From assembly GCF_020860705.1 (NCBI RefSeq), contig NZ_JAJBTT010000046.1:1-64000 (forward strand): a stretch of 64,000 nucleotides of DNA, in the 5' to 3' direction. A program made the position numbers and the translations under genes. This DNA comes from Akkermansia sp. (GTDB taxonomy: Bacteria; Verrucomicrobiota; Verrucomicrobiia; Verrucomicrobiales; Akkermansiaceae). How positions within the stretch are numbered: the first letter of the stretch is position 1; the number at the start of each line of letters is the position of its first letter. Of the stretch, positions 54,353 through 63,139 are shown in pieces. The notes beneath the pieces were generated by a model. That model made no database searches and had not been told where the DNA came from. It saw only the letters and a program-made list of their open reading frames with translations.

Positions 54353-56017
54353 ATGATGACCGACGAAACTCCTTCCACCAACCCCAAGCAGCAGATTCCG
54401 GATCTTTCCGGCCTGGCCGACTTCCAATTTGGTCCGGCCTGGGCTAGACCGGGAGCCCGGCAGGAACGTTCCGCCTCCTACCCGGAACACAGGTCCGGAG
54501 ACAGGCAGGGAAGCGAACGCCGCCCGCGGCGCGATAATCGCGAAGGACGCCAGCCCCGGGGCGAACGCCGTTTTGACGGTCAGAATGGTGAAAGGAGATT
54601 CAACCGGGAAGACCGCAACCGCGGCTCCTTCCGGCCGCGCCGTGACGGAGACCGCCGCGAGCAGGCGCCCCGGCCGCCGCTGCCTGAACCGGCGGAAGGC
54701 CTGCGCGTGGAGCTTCGCCCGGTGGATTCCGGCCTGGCCGCACTGCATCAGGAGGTGCAGAAGCACCGCCGCACCATTTCCCTGCTGGACCTCGCGAAGG
54801 TGGTCATGGGTTCCTATGACCGTTATGACCTGGTGTTCATGAAACAGGAGAACGGCCCGGACCTGTACCAGTGCAAGCACGGCGACGGAGCCTGCTTTAT
54901 TTCCCGCCAGGAGGCCGTCAAGCATCTCTGGCAGTCTTCCTGGATGTCCAAGTATTATGAGACGGTGGAACAGGAAGTGGAAGCGCCCAAGGGCGATTTC
55001 AAGGCCATTGCCAAGTGTTCCCTGAATAACGAACTGGTAGGGCCCGTAAACTGGCACGGCTACCAGTCCGCCCTGATGAACCTGCACCGCACCAAGTTTG
55101 CCAACATGCCCTTTGAGGCCTTCCGTTCCAAGATCGTGACGGATAAGAGCGAAGAAGCCGTACAGGCATGGCAGGACGCCGTTTCCAAGCGCACTGCCTG
55201 GAAACCCGTCCGGGAAGGAGCCTCCGAAGTTCTTCTGGAATCTCCCGCCGCCGTGGAGCAGGATTTTGAATCCAACCATTTTGAGGATTGCTATGACGTC
55301 ACGGACAAGGTGTTCGTCAATGGAGCCGTAAAAAAGAATCATCTTTCCCCCGGCCTGTGGGCGCACCTGATCCAGTTGTCCGGCACGACCCGCCGCCATC
55401 CCAGCATGCTGATTCCCAACCTCTGCCACGGGCTGGCGCGCCATCACATGCCCATTTTCAAATGGAAGGGCAACCATTACACAGGCCCGGCACGCCCCAA
55501 GGCCATGGAAGAAGGCACGGTCCTTTCCGATTCCCTGATGTCCATCGCCACCTGGGCGGCCAAAAATCCGGGCAAGGGCGTAGACGCCATGCTCAAGGAG
55601 CTGGCGCCCGTTCCTGATCCGGAACAAGCCACGGAAGAGGAAGTAGCCCAGGCCAAGGAAAAACAGCAGAACCTGGTCCGCGACCTGTTATGGCTGTCCG
55701 AACAGGGCTACATTCTGGTTTTCTCCAACAACACCGTCAGCCGTCCCAAGGCAGTTCCCACCCAGGCGCCCTCTCCCAAGAAGGTTCCCAAGGACAGGCA
55801 GAAGAAGGAAGAGAAGGCGCAGGAGACCCCGGCAGCGGAAGCCGCCGCTCCGCAGGAGCAGAAGGAGGCCGCCCCTTCTTCCCAATCCCCGGCCGTCCAG
55901 GAAGAACCGGCTGAAGAAACTGACACAGTGACAGAATCCGCAGAAGCTGCCGCCGTACCCGCGGAGGAAGAGGCTCCTGTGGAAAATGTTCCGGCGGCGG
56001 TTCCTGTGGAAGCTTGA
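54353..56017 (+). CDS. conserved protein with Arg-rich head and acidic tail, function unknown
   Basis: 554 residues with three regions. Residues 30-110 are low-complexity, Arg/Gly/Asp-rich (ERRPRRDNREGRQPRGERRF), as in RNA-binding disordered segments. Residues 120-460 are a folded part with several aromatic motifs, including SWMSKYYETVEQEVEAPKG, VNGAVKKNHLSPGLWAHLIQ and LARHHMPIFKWKGNHYTG; no family is recognised. From 470 onward the chain is Lys/Glu/Pro/Ala-rich and increasingly acidic. A role in RNA or ribosome biology is a guess from the head composition. The gene has its own terminator; ridA is divergent. Confidence 0.75.
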   Translation: MMTDETPSTNPKQQIPDLSGLADFQFGPAWARPGARQERSASYPEHRSGDRQGSERRPRRDNREGRQPRGERRFDGQNGERRFNREDRNRGSFRPRRDGDRREQAPRPPLPEPAEGLRVELRPVDSGLAALHQEVQKHRRTISLLDLAKVVMGSYDRYDLVFMKQENGPDLYQCKHGDGACFISRQEAVKHLWQSSWMSKYYETVEQEVEAPKGDFKAIAKCSLNNELVGPVNWHGYQSALMNLHRTKFANMPFEAFRSKIVTDKSEEAVQAWQDAVSKRTAWKPVREGASEVLLESPAAVEQDFESNHFEDCYDVTDKVFVNGAVKKNHLSPGLWAHLIQLSGTTRRHPSMLIPNLCHGLARHHMPIFKWKGNHYTGPARPKAMEEGTVLSDSLMSIATWAAKNPGKGVDAMLKELAPVPDPEQATEEEVAQAKEKQQNLVRDLLWLSEQGYILVFSNNTVSRPKAVPTQAPSPKKVPKDRQKKEEKAQETPAAEAAAPQEQKEAAPSSQSPAVQEEPAEETDTVTESAEAAAVPAEEEAPVENVPAAVPVEA

Positions 56018-56044
56018 CGCTTTTCCCGAATTTCCCCGTCATAC

Positions 56045-56083
56045 AGTCCGCAGGATTATCTTGATTCTGCGGACTTTGTTTTG
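56045..56083 (+). terminator. terminator after the Arg-rich protein gene
   Basis: Perfect stem AGTCCGCAG / CTGCGGACT with a 13-nt loop, followed by TTGTTTTG. Confidence 0.85.
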
Positions 56084-56115
56084 TAGAAGAGAAGGAAATC
56101 AACAGGATTTTACAT

Positions 56116-56625
56116 ATGATCAGTACTACAATGGCAACCGCTCTCAATGAGCAAATTAAATGGGAAATGTATTCGGCCAACCTTTATCTGGCCATGTCCG
56201 CCTATCTGCAGGATGCGGGCCTGACAGGATTCGCCCACTGGATGCGGATCCAGTATCAGGAAGAAACCGCCCATGCCCTGAAATTTTACGATTTCCTTCT
56301 GGCCCGCGGCGGACAGGTTACCATGCTTCCCATCGATGCACCCGCCGCAAACTGGTCCAACATTCTGGAAGTTTTTGAAGAAACGCTGGCCCACGAACAG
56401 GAAGTCACGCGCCGCATTAATGACCTGGTACGCCTTGCCAAGGAGGAACGGGATTTTGCCACGGACATTTTCCTGCACTGGTTTGTCAGCGAACAGGTGG
56501 AAGAAGAAGAGACCGTCAAGGACATCATCAGCAAGCTGCGCATGATCAAGGGAGAGGGCCAGGGCATGCTGCTCATGGACAAGGATCTTGGCGCCCGCGT
56601 CTTTACGCCTCCCCCCGCCAACTAA
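56116..56625 (+). CDS. ftnA: bacterial non-haem ferritin
   Basis: 169 residues, one four-helix-bundle ferritin subunit. The ferroxidase ligands are visible: E near 17 in NEQIKWEMYSANLYLAMSAY, ExxH in YQEETAHALKFYDFL, E in FEETLAHEQEVTRRI, and the C-terminal Q/E in FVSEQVEEEETVKDI. The 24-mer oxidises Fe(II) and stores iron. GGQVTMLPID is the family loop. AGGA lies about 11 nt upstream of the ATG. It is monocistronic between two terminators. Confidence 0.95.
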   Translation: MISTTMATALNEQIKWEMYSANLYLAMSAYLQDAGLTGFAHWMRIQYQEETAHALKFYDFLLARGGQVTMLPIDAPAANWSNILEVFEETLAHEQEVTRRINDLVRLAKEERDFATDIFLHWFVSEQVEEEETVKDIISKLRMIKGEGQGMLLMDKDLGARVFTPPPAN

Positions 56626-56643
56626 CGTACGGCAACCGTTTTC

Positions 56644-56708
56644 CCGGCCATTTTCCGGCATGCTTCTTCATGGAAGCCATTTCCCGGAGAATGGCCGGTA
56701 TTTTTTTA
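56644..56708 (+). terminator. terminator of the ferritin gene
   Basis: Long stem with outer arms CCGGCCATT / AATGGCCGG (56644-56652 and 56690-56698), followed by TATTTTTTT. Confidence 0.85.
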
Positions 56709-57499
56709 GGAGGGAAGCAGGAGCCTGCGGGAAGAAGAAAGAGTCTTCCGGGAAAGGCCTTCTCCTTCCCTTGTTGTTTCCCGGCAGCGTACAGCCTTTT
56801 TTCAACCGTCTGTTCCGTTTTCCAGGCGGGATACTTCTTCTTTTCCACCGGCTCCATTCCGGACTAGGGAAAGGTATTCCCAGACGCGGCATAAAACATG
56901 TCCGCCATGGAGCTGCCGTGCTCTCTAAAGCGCATGCACAGCCCAGGGAAACTCCATTCTCCTGCACCCTTTTTTAATCAAGGAACATCCTTCCTTGCAC
57001 ATTCCTTCCGCCAACGCCGGACTTTCTTTTAGCGGCAGCAAACCCCGGCTGCATCGCCCTGCCGGGCAATACAGCAGCATTCCTTTTCCCGGCCACACAA
57101 CCGCATAAAACTTTCCTGAAACGGGGCGTCTTTTTCCGCTGTTTCCCCTTTCCCAAGGTCTCCTTCCATGCCGGGCTTGTCATGCGGTGACGCCCTTTTA
57201 TGCCAGTTCCATGCAGATTTCAGGTAGGCATTCAAAGAAACTTTCATTTTTCAACAGCTTACATCTATTTTTAACATGTTATTCACATTCTATCTCCAAA
57301 ATACTATCATTCTATTAACATTCAACATATTGTATCCTGAATACCGTCCAAATTCTTATTATCCGCAAATGTAAAATTTTAATAAAAATTTATATTTTTG
57401 ACTTGCCCGCGGAAGGCGGGAACGGTAGGTTGGCTGAACCGCCGGCCAGCCTCCGGACGGCACCGTTAACAAACCTCCCCCCCGACATTCACAACGACC
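56709..57499. other. gene-free region between ferritin and MarR genes
   Basis: About 790 bp. No ORF here has convincing composition or similarity. From 57240 to 57400 the sequence is strongly AT-rich, as expected for a promoter region. It is followed by CCCGC-GGAAG-GCGGG and GC-rich leader sequence before the MarR gene. No operator could be defined. Confidence 0.7.
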
Positions 57500-57934
57500 A
57501 TGAGCTCCATTTCCGAAGAAGCAAACAAGCTGGCGGATTTCATCCTGTTCACGCAACGTTCCTGCATTCTGAATCTCTCTTCAGAATTGAATGAGGGCAA
57601 GGTTTCCTATCCCCAGTTCTTCCTGCTGACCTACCTGGCCAGCGAGGATTTCCTGAGCATGTCCAGCATTGCCGTGAAGATGGGGCATTCCACCGCAGCG
57701 GCCACCGGCATGGTGGACAAACTCCAGGAAATGGGCTACCTGAAGCGCATGAGCGCAGCCAAGGACCGCCGCAAGATCATGGTCGCCATCACCCAGGAGG
57801 GTCGCGACCTGGTGGACCGCATGCGCCAGAACATCGTCCGGGACCTGGCCGCCCTGATGGCCGGAGCAGACCCCGACGCCCGCCAGACGCTCGCCGACAC
57901 CGGAAAATCCATCAGGAAGCGCCGCCTGGCCTGA
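57500..57934 (+). CDS. MarR-family transcriptional regulator
   Basis: 144 residues. Winged helix-turn-helix: SYPQFFLLTYLASEDFLSMS, then SIAVKMGHSTAAATGMVDKL (recognition helix) and LKRMSAAKDRRKIMVAITQEG, the DxR wing signature of MarR proteins. It probably binds DNA as a dimer and responds to a small ligand. No divergent target gene is adjacent; the long AT-rich upstream region may hold its operators. The basic C-terminus KSIRKRRLA is short. No Shine-Dalgarno sequence is visible. Confidence 0.92.
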   Translation: MSSISEEANKLADFILFTQRSCILNLSSELNEGKVSYPQFFLLTYLASEDFLSMSSIAVKMGHSTAAATGMVDKLQEMGYLKRMSAAKDRRKIMVAITQEGRDLVDRMRQNIVRDLAALMAGADPDARQTLADTGKSIRKRRLA

Positions 57935-58288
57935 CTCCCCCCAGCTCCCTTCCATTTGTCCCTTTTCGGGAAAAAGCGCCCCTGCATCCAGAGAGGCCTA
58001 TTGATGGGTGCTTTTCCTTCCACCTTCGCCGCCTGGCCTCCTTTTTCTGTAACTGCGGGAGCATTCCTGACTTAATCCAACCGCCAGGGGCAGGTTCACT
58101 ACGAACCGGCAATCCGCAACATCCCCGCCCAGCCCCGCTCCAGCGGAGCAAGAAAACCTCCCGCCCCCTTTTCCGGCGGAACCGCTCCCATCAAGCAGAG
58201 GAGGCATCCCTCCCTTTTTTAAAAAGTCTTCCTGCGGAGATTGTTTTTGCCTGAACTGGGGCATCGTGTTAAATACTGGCAGTCACGA
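57935..58288. other. spacer upstream of trpB
   Basis: About 350 bp, GC-rich, with several small inverted repeats (for example GGTTC-ACTAC-GAACC near 58093) but no gene, recognised riboswitch or tryptophan leader peptide. Confidence 0.6.
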
Positions 58289-59524
58289 ATGAAACAGACC
58301 ATGGATCTCCACACTTACCTACGCAATTTTCCGGACGCCCAAGGCCGCTTTGGCGAATATGGCGGCGTTTACCTGCCGGACGAGCTTGTTCCCGCTTTTG
58401 AAGAAATTACGGAAGCCTATCAGACGATCGCCCACTCCGCCCAATTCATCAATGAACTGCGTCGCATCCGCAAGCAGTTCCAGGGCCGCCCCACCCCGGT
58501 TTACCATTGTGAACGTCTTTCCCGTCACCTGGGCACCTCCCAGATTTACCTGAAGCGGGAAGACCTGAACCATACGGGCGCCCACAAGCTCAACCACTGC
58601 ATGGGGGAAGGCCTCCTGGCCAAGTATATGGGCAAAAAACGCATCATTGCGGAAACAGGCGCCGGCCAGCACGGCGTGGCGCTGGCTACGGCCGCCGCCT
58701 TCTTCGGCCTGGAATGCGAGATTCACATGGGCGCGGTGGACATTGCCAAGCAGGCCCCCAACGTCACCCGCATGAAAATCCTGGGCGCCAAGGTGGTGCC
58801 CGTCACCCACGGTCTTCAGAGCCTCAAGGAAGCCGTGGACTCCGCCTTTGATTCCTACCTGAACAGCTATCAGGACTCCATTTACTGCATTGGCTCCGTG
58901 GTGGGCCCCCACCCCTTCCCCCAGATGGTGCGCGATTTCCAGATGTGCATCGGCGTGGAAGCCCGGGAACAGTTCCTGGAAATGACGGGGCTTCTCCCGG
59001 ACGCCGTCTGCGCCTGCGTGGGCGGCGGCAGCAATTCCATGGGCATGTTCACCGCCTTCCTGGGAGACCCGCTGGACATTTACGGCGTGGAACCGCTCGG
59101 CAAGGGCCCCAGGCTGGGGGATCATTCCGCTTCCATCACCTACGGGCGCAAGGGCGTGCTGCATGGTTTTGAGAGCATCATGCTCCAGGATGAGGACGGC
59201 AATCCGGGTCCGGTCCATTCCGTAGCCAGCGGACTGGATTATCCTTCCGTAGGCCCGGAACACGCCTACCTGCACGACATTGGCCGCGTGAACTACGTCA
59301 CTGCCACGGATAAGGAAGCCGTAGACGCCTTTTTCAAGCTTTCCCGTTACGAAGGGATCATTCCCGCCCTGGAAAGCTCCCACGCCATTGCCTACGCCAT
59401 GAAGTGGGCCATGGAAAACAGAGGAGGAGCCATCCTGGTCAACTGCTCCGGCCGCGGAGACAAGGATGTGGATTACGTCGTGGAACATTACGGCTACGGG
59501 GAAGACCACCAGTTCCCCGCCTGA
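58289..59524 (+). CDS. trpB: tryptophan synthase beta subunit
   Basis: 411 residues from [22 protein letters not shown] at 58301 is an alternative start. A PLP enzyme that joins indole and serine to give tryptophan. Family signatures are [18 protein letters not shown], the PLP lysine in [42 protein letters not shown], the phosphate loop [12 protein letters not shown] and [13 protein letters not shown] with SGRGDKD at the end. No trpA is adjacent, so it is separated from the rest of the pathway in this window. The next gene starts 89 bp downstream. Confidence 0.95.
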   Translation: MKQTMDLHTYLRNFPDAQGRFGEYGGVYLPDELVPAFEEITEAYQTIAHSAQFINELRRIRKQFQGRPTPVYHCERLSRHLGTSQIYLKREDLNHTGAHKLNHCMGEGLLAKYMGKKRIIAETGAGQHGVALATAAAFFGLECEIHMGAVDIAKQAPNVTRMKILGAKVVPVTHGLQSLKEAVDSAFDSYLNSYQDSIYCIGSVVGPHPFPQMVRDFQMCIGVEAREQFLEMTGLLPDAVCACVGGGSNSMGMFTAFLGDPLDIYGVEPLGKGPRLGDHSASITYGRKGVLHGFESIMLQDEDGNPGPVHSVASGLDYPSVGPEHAYLHDIGRVNYVTATDKEAVDAFFKLSRYEGIIPALESSHAIAYAMKWAMENRGGAILVNCSGRGDKDVDYVVEHYGYGEDHQFPA

Positions 59525-59613
59525 TTTCACTCTCACCCCTTTCCGGCGGACGGAGACTGCCTGTTCCCCTCCGTCCGCCGCCCTTCCGCACGGCCCCATC
59601 GCTACGCCCTTTC

Positions 59614-60552
59614 ATGAAAGAATTGTCCAGCCTGGTTCAACGGAGTTTTCACGTCACCCCGCGGGAAGAAGATTTCCATACCCTGGCTCTGGGCGCGTCC
59701 GGGCGCACCATCGTCCGCATCAGGCTGGACGGCCGCACGTGCATCGGCATCCGGTGGGGAAATGACCGCGCGGATAACGATTCCTTCATTCCCGCAGCCC
59801 GGCATCTGCGCGCCCACGGCGTCCACGTGCCGGAGATTTATGATTATGAACCGCTTGGTCCCGGCTGCGGCGCCGCCCTGGTGGAAGACCTGGGAGACGC
59901 CAGCCTGCTGACCTTCCGGGGAGAACCCTGGACCTCCCTGCGCCCGCGCTACATCCGGGCCATGGAACAGCTCCACCTGCTTCACGACTGCCCGTTTCCG
60001 CAGGAATTCCCCCTTCAGCCAGCTTTTGACGAAGCCCTGTACCGCTGGGAGCAGGCCTATTTTGCAGAGCACCTGCTGGGCACCCATCTGGGGCTGGAAA
60101 CGGAATCCTTCCTGAACCACCCGGCTCTGGAAGAGCTGGCGCAATTCCTGGGCTCCCTTCCGGAGCGCCCCGTCCACCGGGACAGCCAGTCCCAGAATGT
60201 GCACGTCCACGCGGGGAAAACCTGGCTGATCGATTTTCAGGGGATGCGCGGCGGCCGTCCGGAATATGACCTGGCCTCCCTGGTTTATGACGGCTATGCC
60301 CGGCTGAAACCGGAACAGGCGGAGGATTTGCTCCGGGAGTGGGAAAACATCACCGGCCATCCCCTGGATGACCGTATTTTCCGCGCCTGCGCCCTGCAAC
60401 GGCTCATGCAGATGCTGGGTGCCTATGCCAACATCGGCCACAACCAGGGGAAAACCTGGTACCTGGCGCAGATTCCCGCCGGATTGGAACACCTGCGGAG
60501 GCTCCTGCCCGGCTCCACGCTTGCAGAACCGCTGGCGTCCATGCTAGCATGA
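59614..60552 (+). CDS. aminoglycoside-phosphotransferase-fold kinase, AmgK-like
   Basis: 312 residues from MKELSSLVQRSFHVTP at 59614; the longer frame starts inside trpB. APH-type kinase fold: ALVEDLGDASLL, then the catalytic loop PVHRDSQSQNVHVH (Brenner HRD with the Asn) and the metal-binding LIDFQGMRGGRPEYDLASLV in place of DFG. This combination, and the late ALQRLMQMLGAYANIG, is closest to AmgK-type anomeric sugar kinases, which phosphorylate N-acetylmuramate/N-acetylglucosamine in peptidoglycan recycling. The actual substrate is unproven. The stop overlaps the next start by 4 bp. Confidence 0.8.
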   Translation: MKELSSLVQRSFHVTPREEDFHTLALGASGRTIVRIRLDGRTCIGIRWGNDRADNDSFIPAARHLRAHGVHVPEIYDYEPLGPGCGAALVEDLGDASLLTFRGEPWTSLRPRYIRAMEQLHLLHDCPFPQEFPLQPAFDEALYRWEQAYFAEHLLGTHLGLETESFLNHPALEELAQFLGSLPERPVHRDSQSQNVHVHAGKTWLIDFQGMRGGRPEYDLASLVYDGYARLKPEQAEDLLREWENITGHPLDDRIFRACALQRLMQMLGAYANIGHNQGKTWYLAQIPAGLEHLRRLLPGSTLAEPLASMLA

Positions 60553-62039
60553 TTCCTTCCGTACCTCTGATGACGCTGAACCCCAGATTTCTGCTTATTC
60601 TGTCCCTGTTCCAGATATCCCTGGGGCTGGGCTGGATCTTGGGGTATGCGTTTCTCCAGCCCACCGTCTTTTGTTATGAGAAGGCGGCGGAACGTTCCCT
60701 GGCCGGGAAATACCGGAACGTGCGCCCGGAGGGCCTGAATAGGGAAGGCAGCATCGTCCTCCAGCCTTACGACTATTTCAACAAGGGGCAGACGGCCCAG
60801 CTTCCCGTTGTCTCCCTGCACCGGGAATCCTCCCTGAACAGCTTTGCCGCCTATCCTCCCAACCCCATGGATTACACGGTGTTGTTCCGCCACCTGTATG
60901 AACAGGGGGCCAGGAACGTCTACGTCATGGCTCCCATGGCTTGGGATGAAGAACCCGACAACATCGTCAAGGCCGCCGTGGGATATGAGCTGGACCGCTT
61001 CCGCCACCAGGCGCTGGGGCGGCAAATGAGCGAATCCGCCCGGCACGCTCCCCTTCCGCCGGACTGGAAGGCCCTGGCTATTCCCGCCGCCAACATCGTG
61101 GGAAAAACGGATCTGTTCCCGCGTGCGGACAAGCTCGTGGGGGAAGCGCCGCAACTGGTAACGTCAGCACAACCCCTGGGGACCGTCGTGGAAAACAATG
61201 AGCTGTTCTCCCCGGCTCCGGAGAACAGAGTTTCCCTCCCGCTCTTCATCCGCTGGGGAGGGGAAATCATCCCCACCCTTCCCCTGGCAGCCACCCTGAA
61301 CGCCCTGGATCTGAAACCCGGTGACGTCAGAATCATTCCGGGAGATTCCCTTTTTCTGGGCAACAAGCGCTCCATTCCATTGGACGAATACGGACGCATT
61401 CCCCTGGCGGAGCACAGCAGCCCCACCATGCTGGACACCAAGGAGGTCATCATCCCCGTGATGTCCGGTCTGCGTCCTCCGGATACCACCGCCGTCAGAA
61501 AACTGCTCTCTTCCGCAGATGCAGTCATCGTTTCCGAACCGTCCGCCCTTTCCGACACGCCGGACGCGCAAGCCCTTCTGGCGGCGCAAACCATCCGCAG
61601 CCTCATGGGGGCCCTGGCTCCGGCCCCCGCCGTCCTGATTCCGGCAGCCCCCTCCTGGGTGCAATGGGTCATCGTGCTGGACGTCCTGCTTGTGGCCGTC
61701 TGGGCTCTGCGTTTCCAGCGCCGGGGACGCTTCATCGTCTGGGGGCTCTGCATCCTGGCGGCCCCGGTTATCGCATGGTACCTGTTCTCCGCCCATGACA
61801 TCTGGTTCCCCGTCATGACGCCCGTGACAGGGGTGCTGTGCCTGGCTTTGGCGGGCAGCCTGTTCCCCTGGCTCTCCCCTCCCTCCATGGAAGCAGATGA
61901 AGAAGAGGAGGAAAACGCCGGAACGCCCCCGCCGGAAGGGAACGGTGCGGGCCATGTGCTCCCCCCCGACAATCTGTACCAGGAACCCAACGAGGTGCCT
62001 ATTCCCCATCATTCCAAAAGAGAACGTCCCGACCCATGA
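60549..62039 (+). CDS. CHASE2-like membrane protein without an output domain
   Basis: 496 residues. One N-terminal transmembrane helix (about 12-35) precedes an extracytoplasmic domain of about 320 residues that resembles CHASE2: LFRHLYEQGARNVYVMAPM, VSLPLFIRWGGEIIPTLPL, then LKPGDVRIIPGDSLFLGN and SIPLDEYGRIPL. Three further transmembrane helices follow near 375-440, the layout of CHASE2 sensors. In known sensors a kinase, cyclase or GGDEF domain comes next. Here only a Glu/Pro-rich tail of about 60 residues remains. It is the second gene of an overlapping four-gene group with an AmgK-like kinase, a tyrosine phosphatase and an L,D-transpeptidase. The ligand is unknown; the family call is moderate. 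Confidence 0.65.
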   Translation: MIPSVPLMTLNPRFLLILSLFQISLGLGWILGYAFLQPTVFCYEKAAERSLAGKYRNVRPEGLNREGSIVLQPYDYFNKGQTAQLPVVSLHRESSLNSFAAYPPNPMDYTVLFRHLYEQGARNVYVMAPMAWDEEPDNIVKAAVGYELDRFRHQALGRQMSESARHAPLPPDWKALAIPAANIVGKTDLFPRADKLVGEAPQLVTSAQPLGTVVENNELFSPAPENRVSLPLFIRWGGEIIPTLPLAATLNALDLKPGDVRIIPGDSLFLGNKRSIPLDEYGRIPLAEHSSPTMLDTKEVIIPVMSGLRPPDTTAVRKLLSSADAVIVSEPSALSDTPDAQALLAAQTIRSLMGALAPAPAVLIPAAPSWVQWVIVLDVLLVAVWALRFQRRGRFIVWGLCILAAPVIAWYLFSAHDIWFPVMTPVTGVLCLALAGSLFPWLSPPSMEADEEEEENAGTPPPEGNGAGHVLPPDNLYQEPNEVPIPHHSKRERPDP

Positions 62040-62491
62040 CACCGCGCAAACTCATCCTTTTCATCTGCACCGGCAATACCTGCCGCAGCCCCATGGCAGA
62101 AGGCCTTTTCCGGAAGCTCTCCGCAAACCATCCGGAATGGCAGGCAGCTTCCGCGGGAACTTCCGCATGGCACGGGCAGGAAGCCAGCCCTGAAACGCTT
62201 CATGTCCTGGAGAAGCACGGCGTCAACCTGTCCTGCCATGAAAGCCGCCCCGTCACGGATGAGCTGATGCAGAACGCTACGGCCGTCTATGCCATGACGG
62301 AAAGCCACCTGGCCGCCCTGCTGGCCAATTTCCCCGAACATGCGGACAAGATCAGGCTGGTCACCTGTTACACGGACAACCGCAGCATCGCAGACCCGAT
62401 CGGCTGCGGACAGGCCGCCTACAACAGCGTGGCACGGCAGCTGACAGCCGCCATCCAGGCCATCATCGCCCGGATGGAACAGCAGGACTGA
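62036..62491 (+). CDS. low-molecular-weight protein tyrosine phosphatase
   Basis: 151 residues. The P-loop FICTGNTCRSPMAEGLF (CX4-5CRS signature) gives the catalytic Cys near residue 11, and IADPIGC holds the general-acid Asp of the DP motif. It dephosphorylates phosphotyrosine proteins; in many bacteria such enzymes reset BY-kinases. No other phosphatase accompanies the Wzc-like kinase at 45982-48318, so that is a possible substrate at a distance. It starts 4 bp inside the CHASE2-like gene (ATGA), so translation is coupled. Confidence 0.93.
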   Translation: MTPRKLILFICTGNTCRSPMAEGLFRKLSANHPEWQAASAGTSAWHGQEASPETLHVLEKHGVNLSCHESRPVTDELMQNATAVYAMTESHLAALLANFPEHADKIRLVTCYTDNRSIADPIGCGQAAYNSVARQLTAAIQAIIARMEQQD

Positions 62492-62516
62492 CCAACCTTT
62501 TCCCCTTCCCTCTCCC

Positions 62517-62987
62517 GTGTCCTCCCCTTTCATCCGCATCAACCTGTCCCGGCAGGAGCTGGCGCTGGAAGAGTCCGGAAAAATCCTGTTCCAATGCCCG
62601 GTTTCCAGCGGGAAAGCGGGTACGGGCCATGAAGAGGGCTCCGGAAAAACGCCTACCGGCCATTTCCGCATTTGCCAGAAAATCGGGGAGGGAGCACCGG
62701 AGGACACCATCTTTGTTTCACGCCGGCCCACCGGCCATTATCCTTCCGCCATTCCGGAAAACCTGGATGAACATTCCGACCTCATCCTGGCGCGCATCCT
62801 GTGGCTGGACGGCCTGGAACCGCACAACGCCAACACCCGCAGCCGCTATATCTACATTCACGGCACCAATCATCCGGAACTTCTGGGAACGCCGGCCTCC
62901 CACGGCTGCATCCGCCTCTCCCCTCCGGACATGCTGGCGCTTTTTGGCCTGGTGGAGGAAGGTACAGAGGTATCCATTTTTCTTTAA
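62517..62987 (+). CDS. L,D-transpeptidase (YkuD domain), no signal peptide
   Basis: 156 residues from a GTG, 25 bp after the phosphatase gene. FIRINLSRQELALEESG opens the YkuD domain; the catalytic region is YIYIHGTNHPELLG followed by TPASHGCIRLSPPDML, with His and Cys in the canonical HX~14-17(S/T)HGC(I/V)R arrangement. Such enzymes make 3-3 crosslinks or attach proteins to peptidoglycan. This one lacks any signal peptide or membrane segment, unlike most, so its route to the wall is unclear, or it acts on cytoplasmic muropeptides. An upstream extension is blocked by the preceding gene. It ends the four-gene group. Confidence 0.9.
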   Translation: MSSPFIRINLSRQELALEESGKILFQCPVSSGKAGTGHEEGSGKTPTGHFRICQKIGEGAPEDTIFVSRRPTGHYPSAIPENLDEHSDLILARILWLDGLEPHNANTRSRYIYIHGTNHPELLGTPASHGCIRLSPPDMLALFGLVEEGTEVSIFL

Positions 62988-62993
62988 ACCCTT

Positions 62994-63018
62994 CTTTTTT
63001 AGAGGCAATCTAAAAAAG
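62994..63018. terminator. AT-rich perfect hairpin between transpeptidase and cydA
   Basis: CTTTTTTAGA-GGCAA-TCTAAAAAAG, a 10-bp perfect stem 7 bp after the transpeptidase stop. It may terminate the upstream operon or act as a site upstream of the cydA promoter. Confidence 0.5.
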
Positions 63019-63041
63019 TTACTCCCGAAAAAGGAAAATAA

Positions 63042-63071
63042 TTGAACAAAGCCCCTCCCGGGATGTATAAA
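63042..63071 (+). promoter_or_regulatory. candidate promoter of cydA
   Basis: TTGAAC (63042-63047), 18-bp spacer, TATAAA (63066-63071), 68 bp before the cydA ATG. Confidence 0.55.
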
Positions 63072-63139
63072 GTATGAAGGTACCGGTATTTGGCTGCCGG
63101 CATCCTGTTCCATCAACATTCACTCATCCCCAATCAATC

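Noticed and set aside
57935..58288. possible riboswitch or tryptophan attenuator before trpB
   Set aside because: Small inverted repeats are present, but no Trp-rich leader peptide, no conserved riboswitch core and no T-run terminator could be found.
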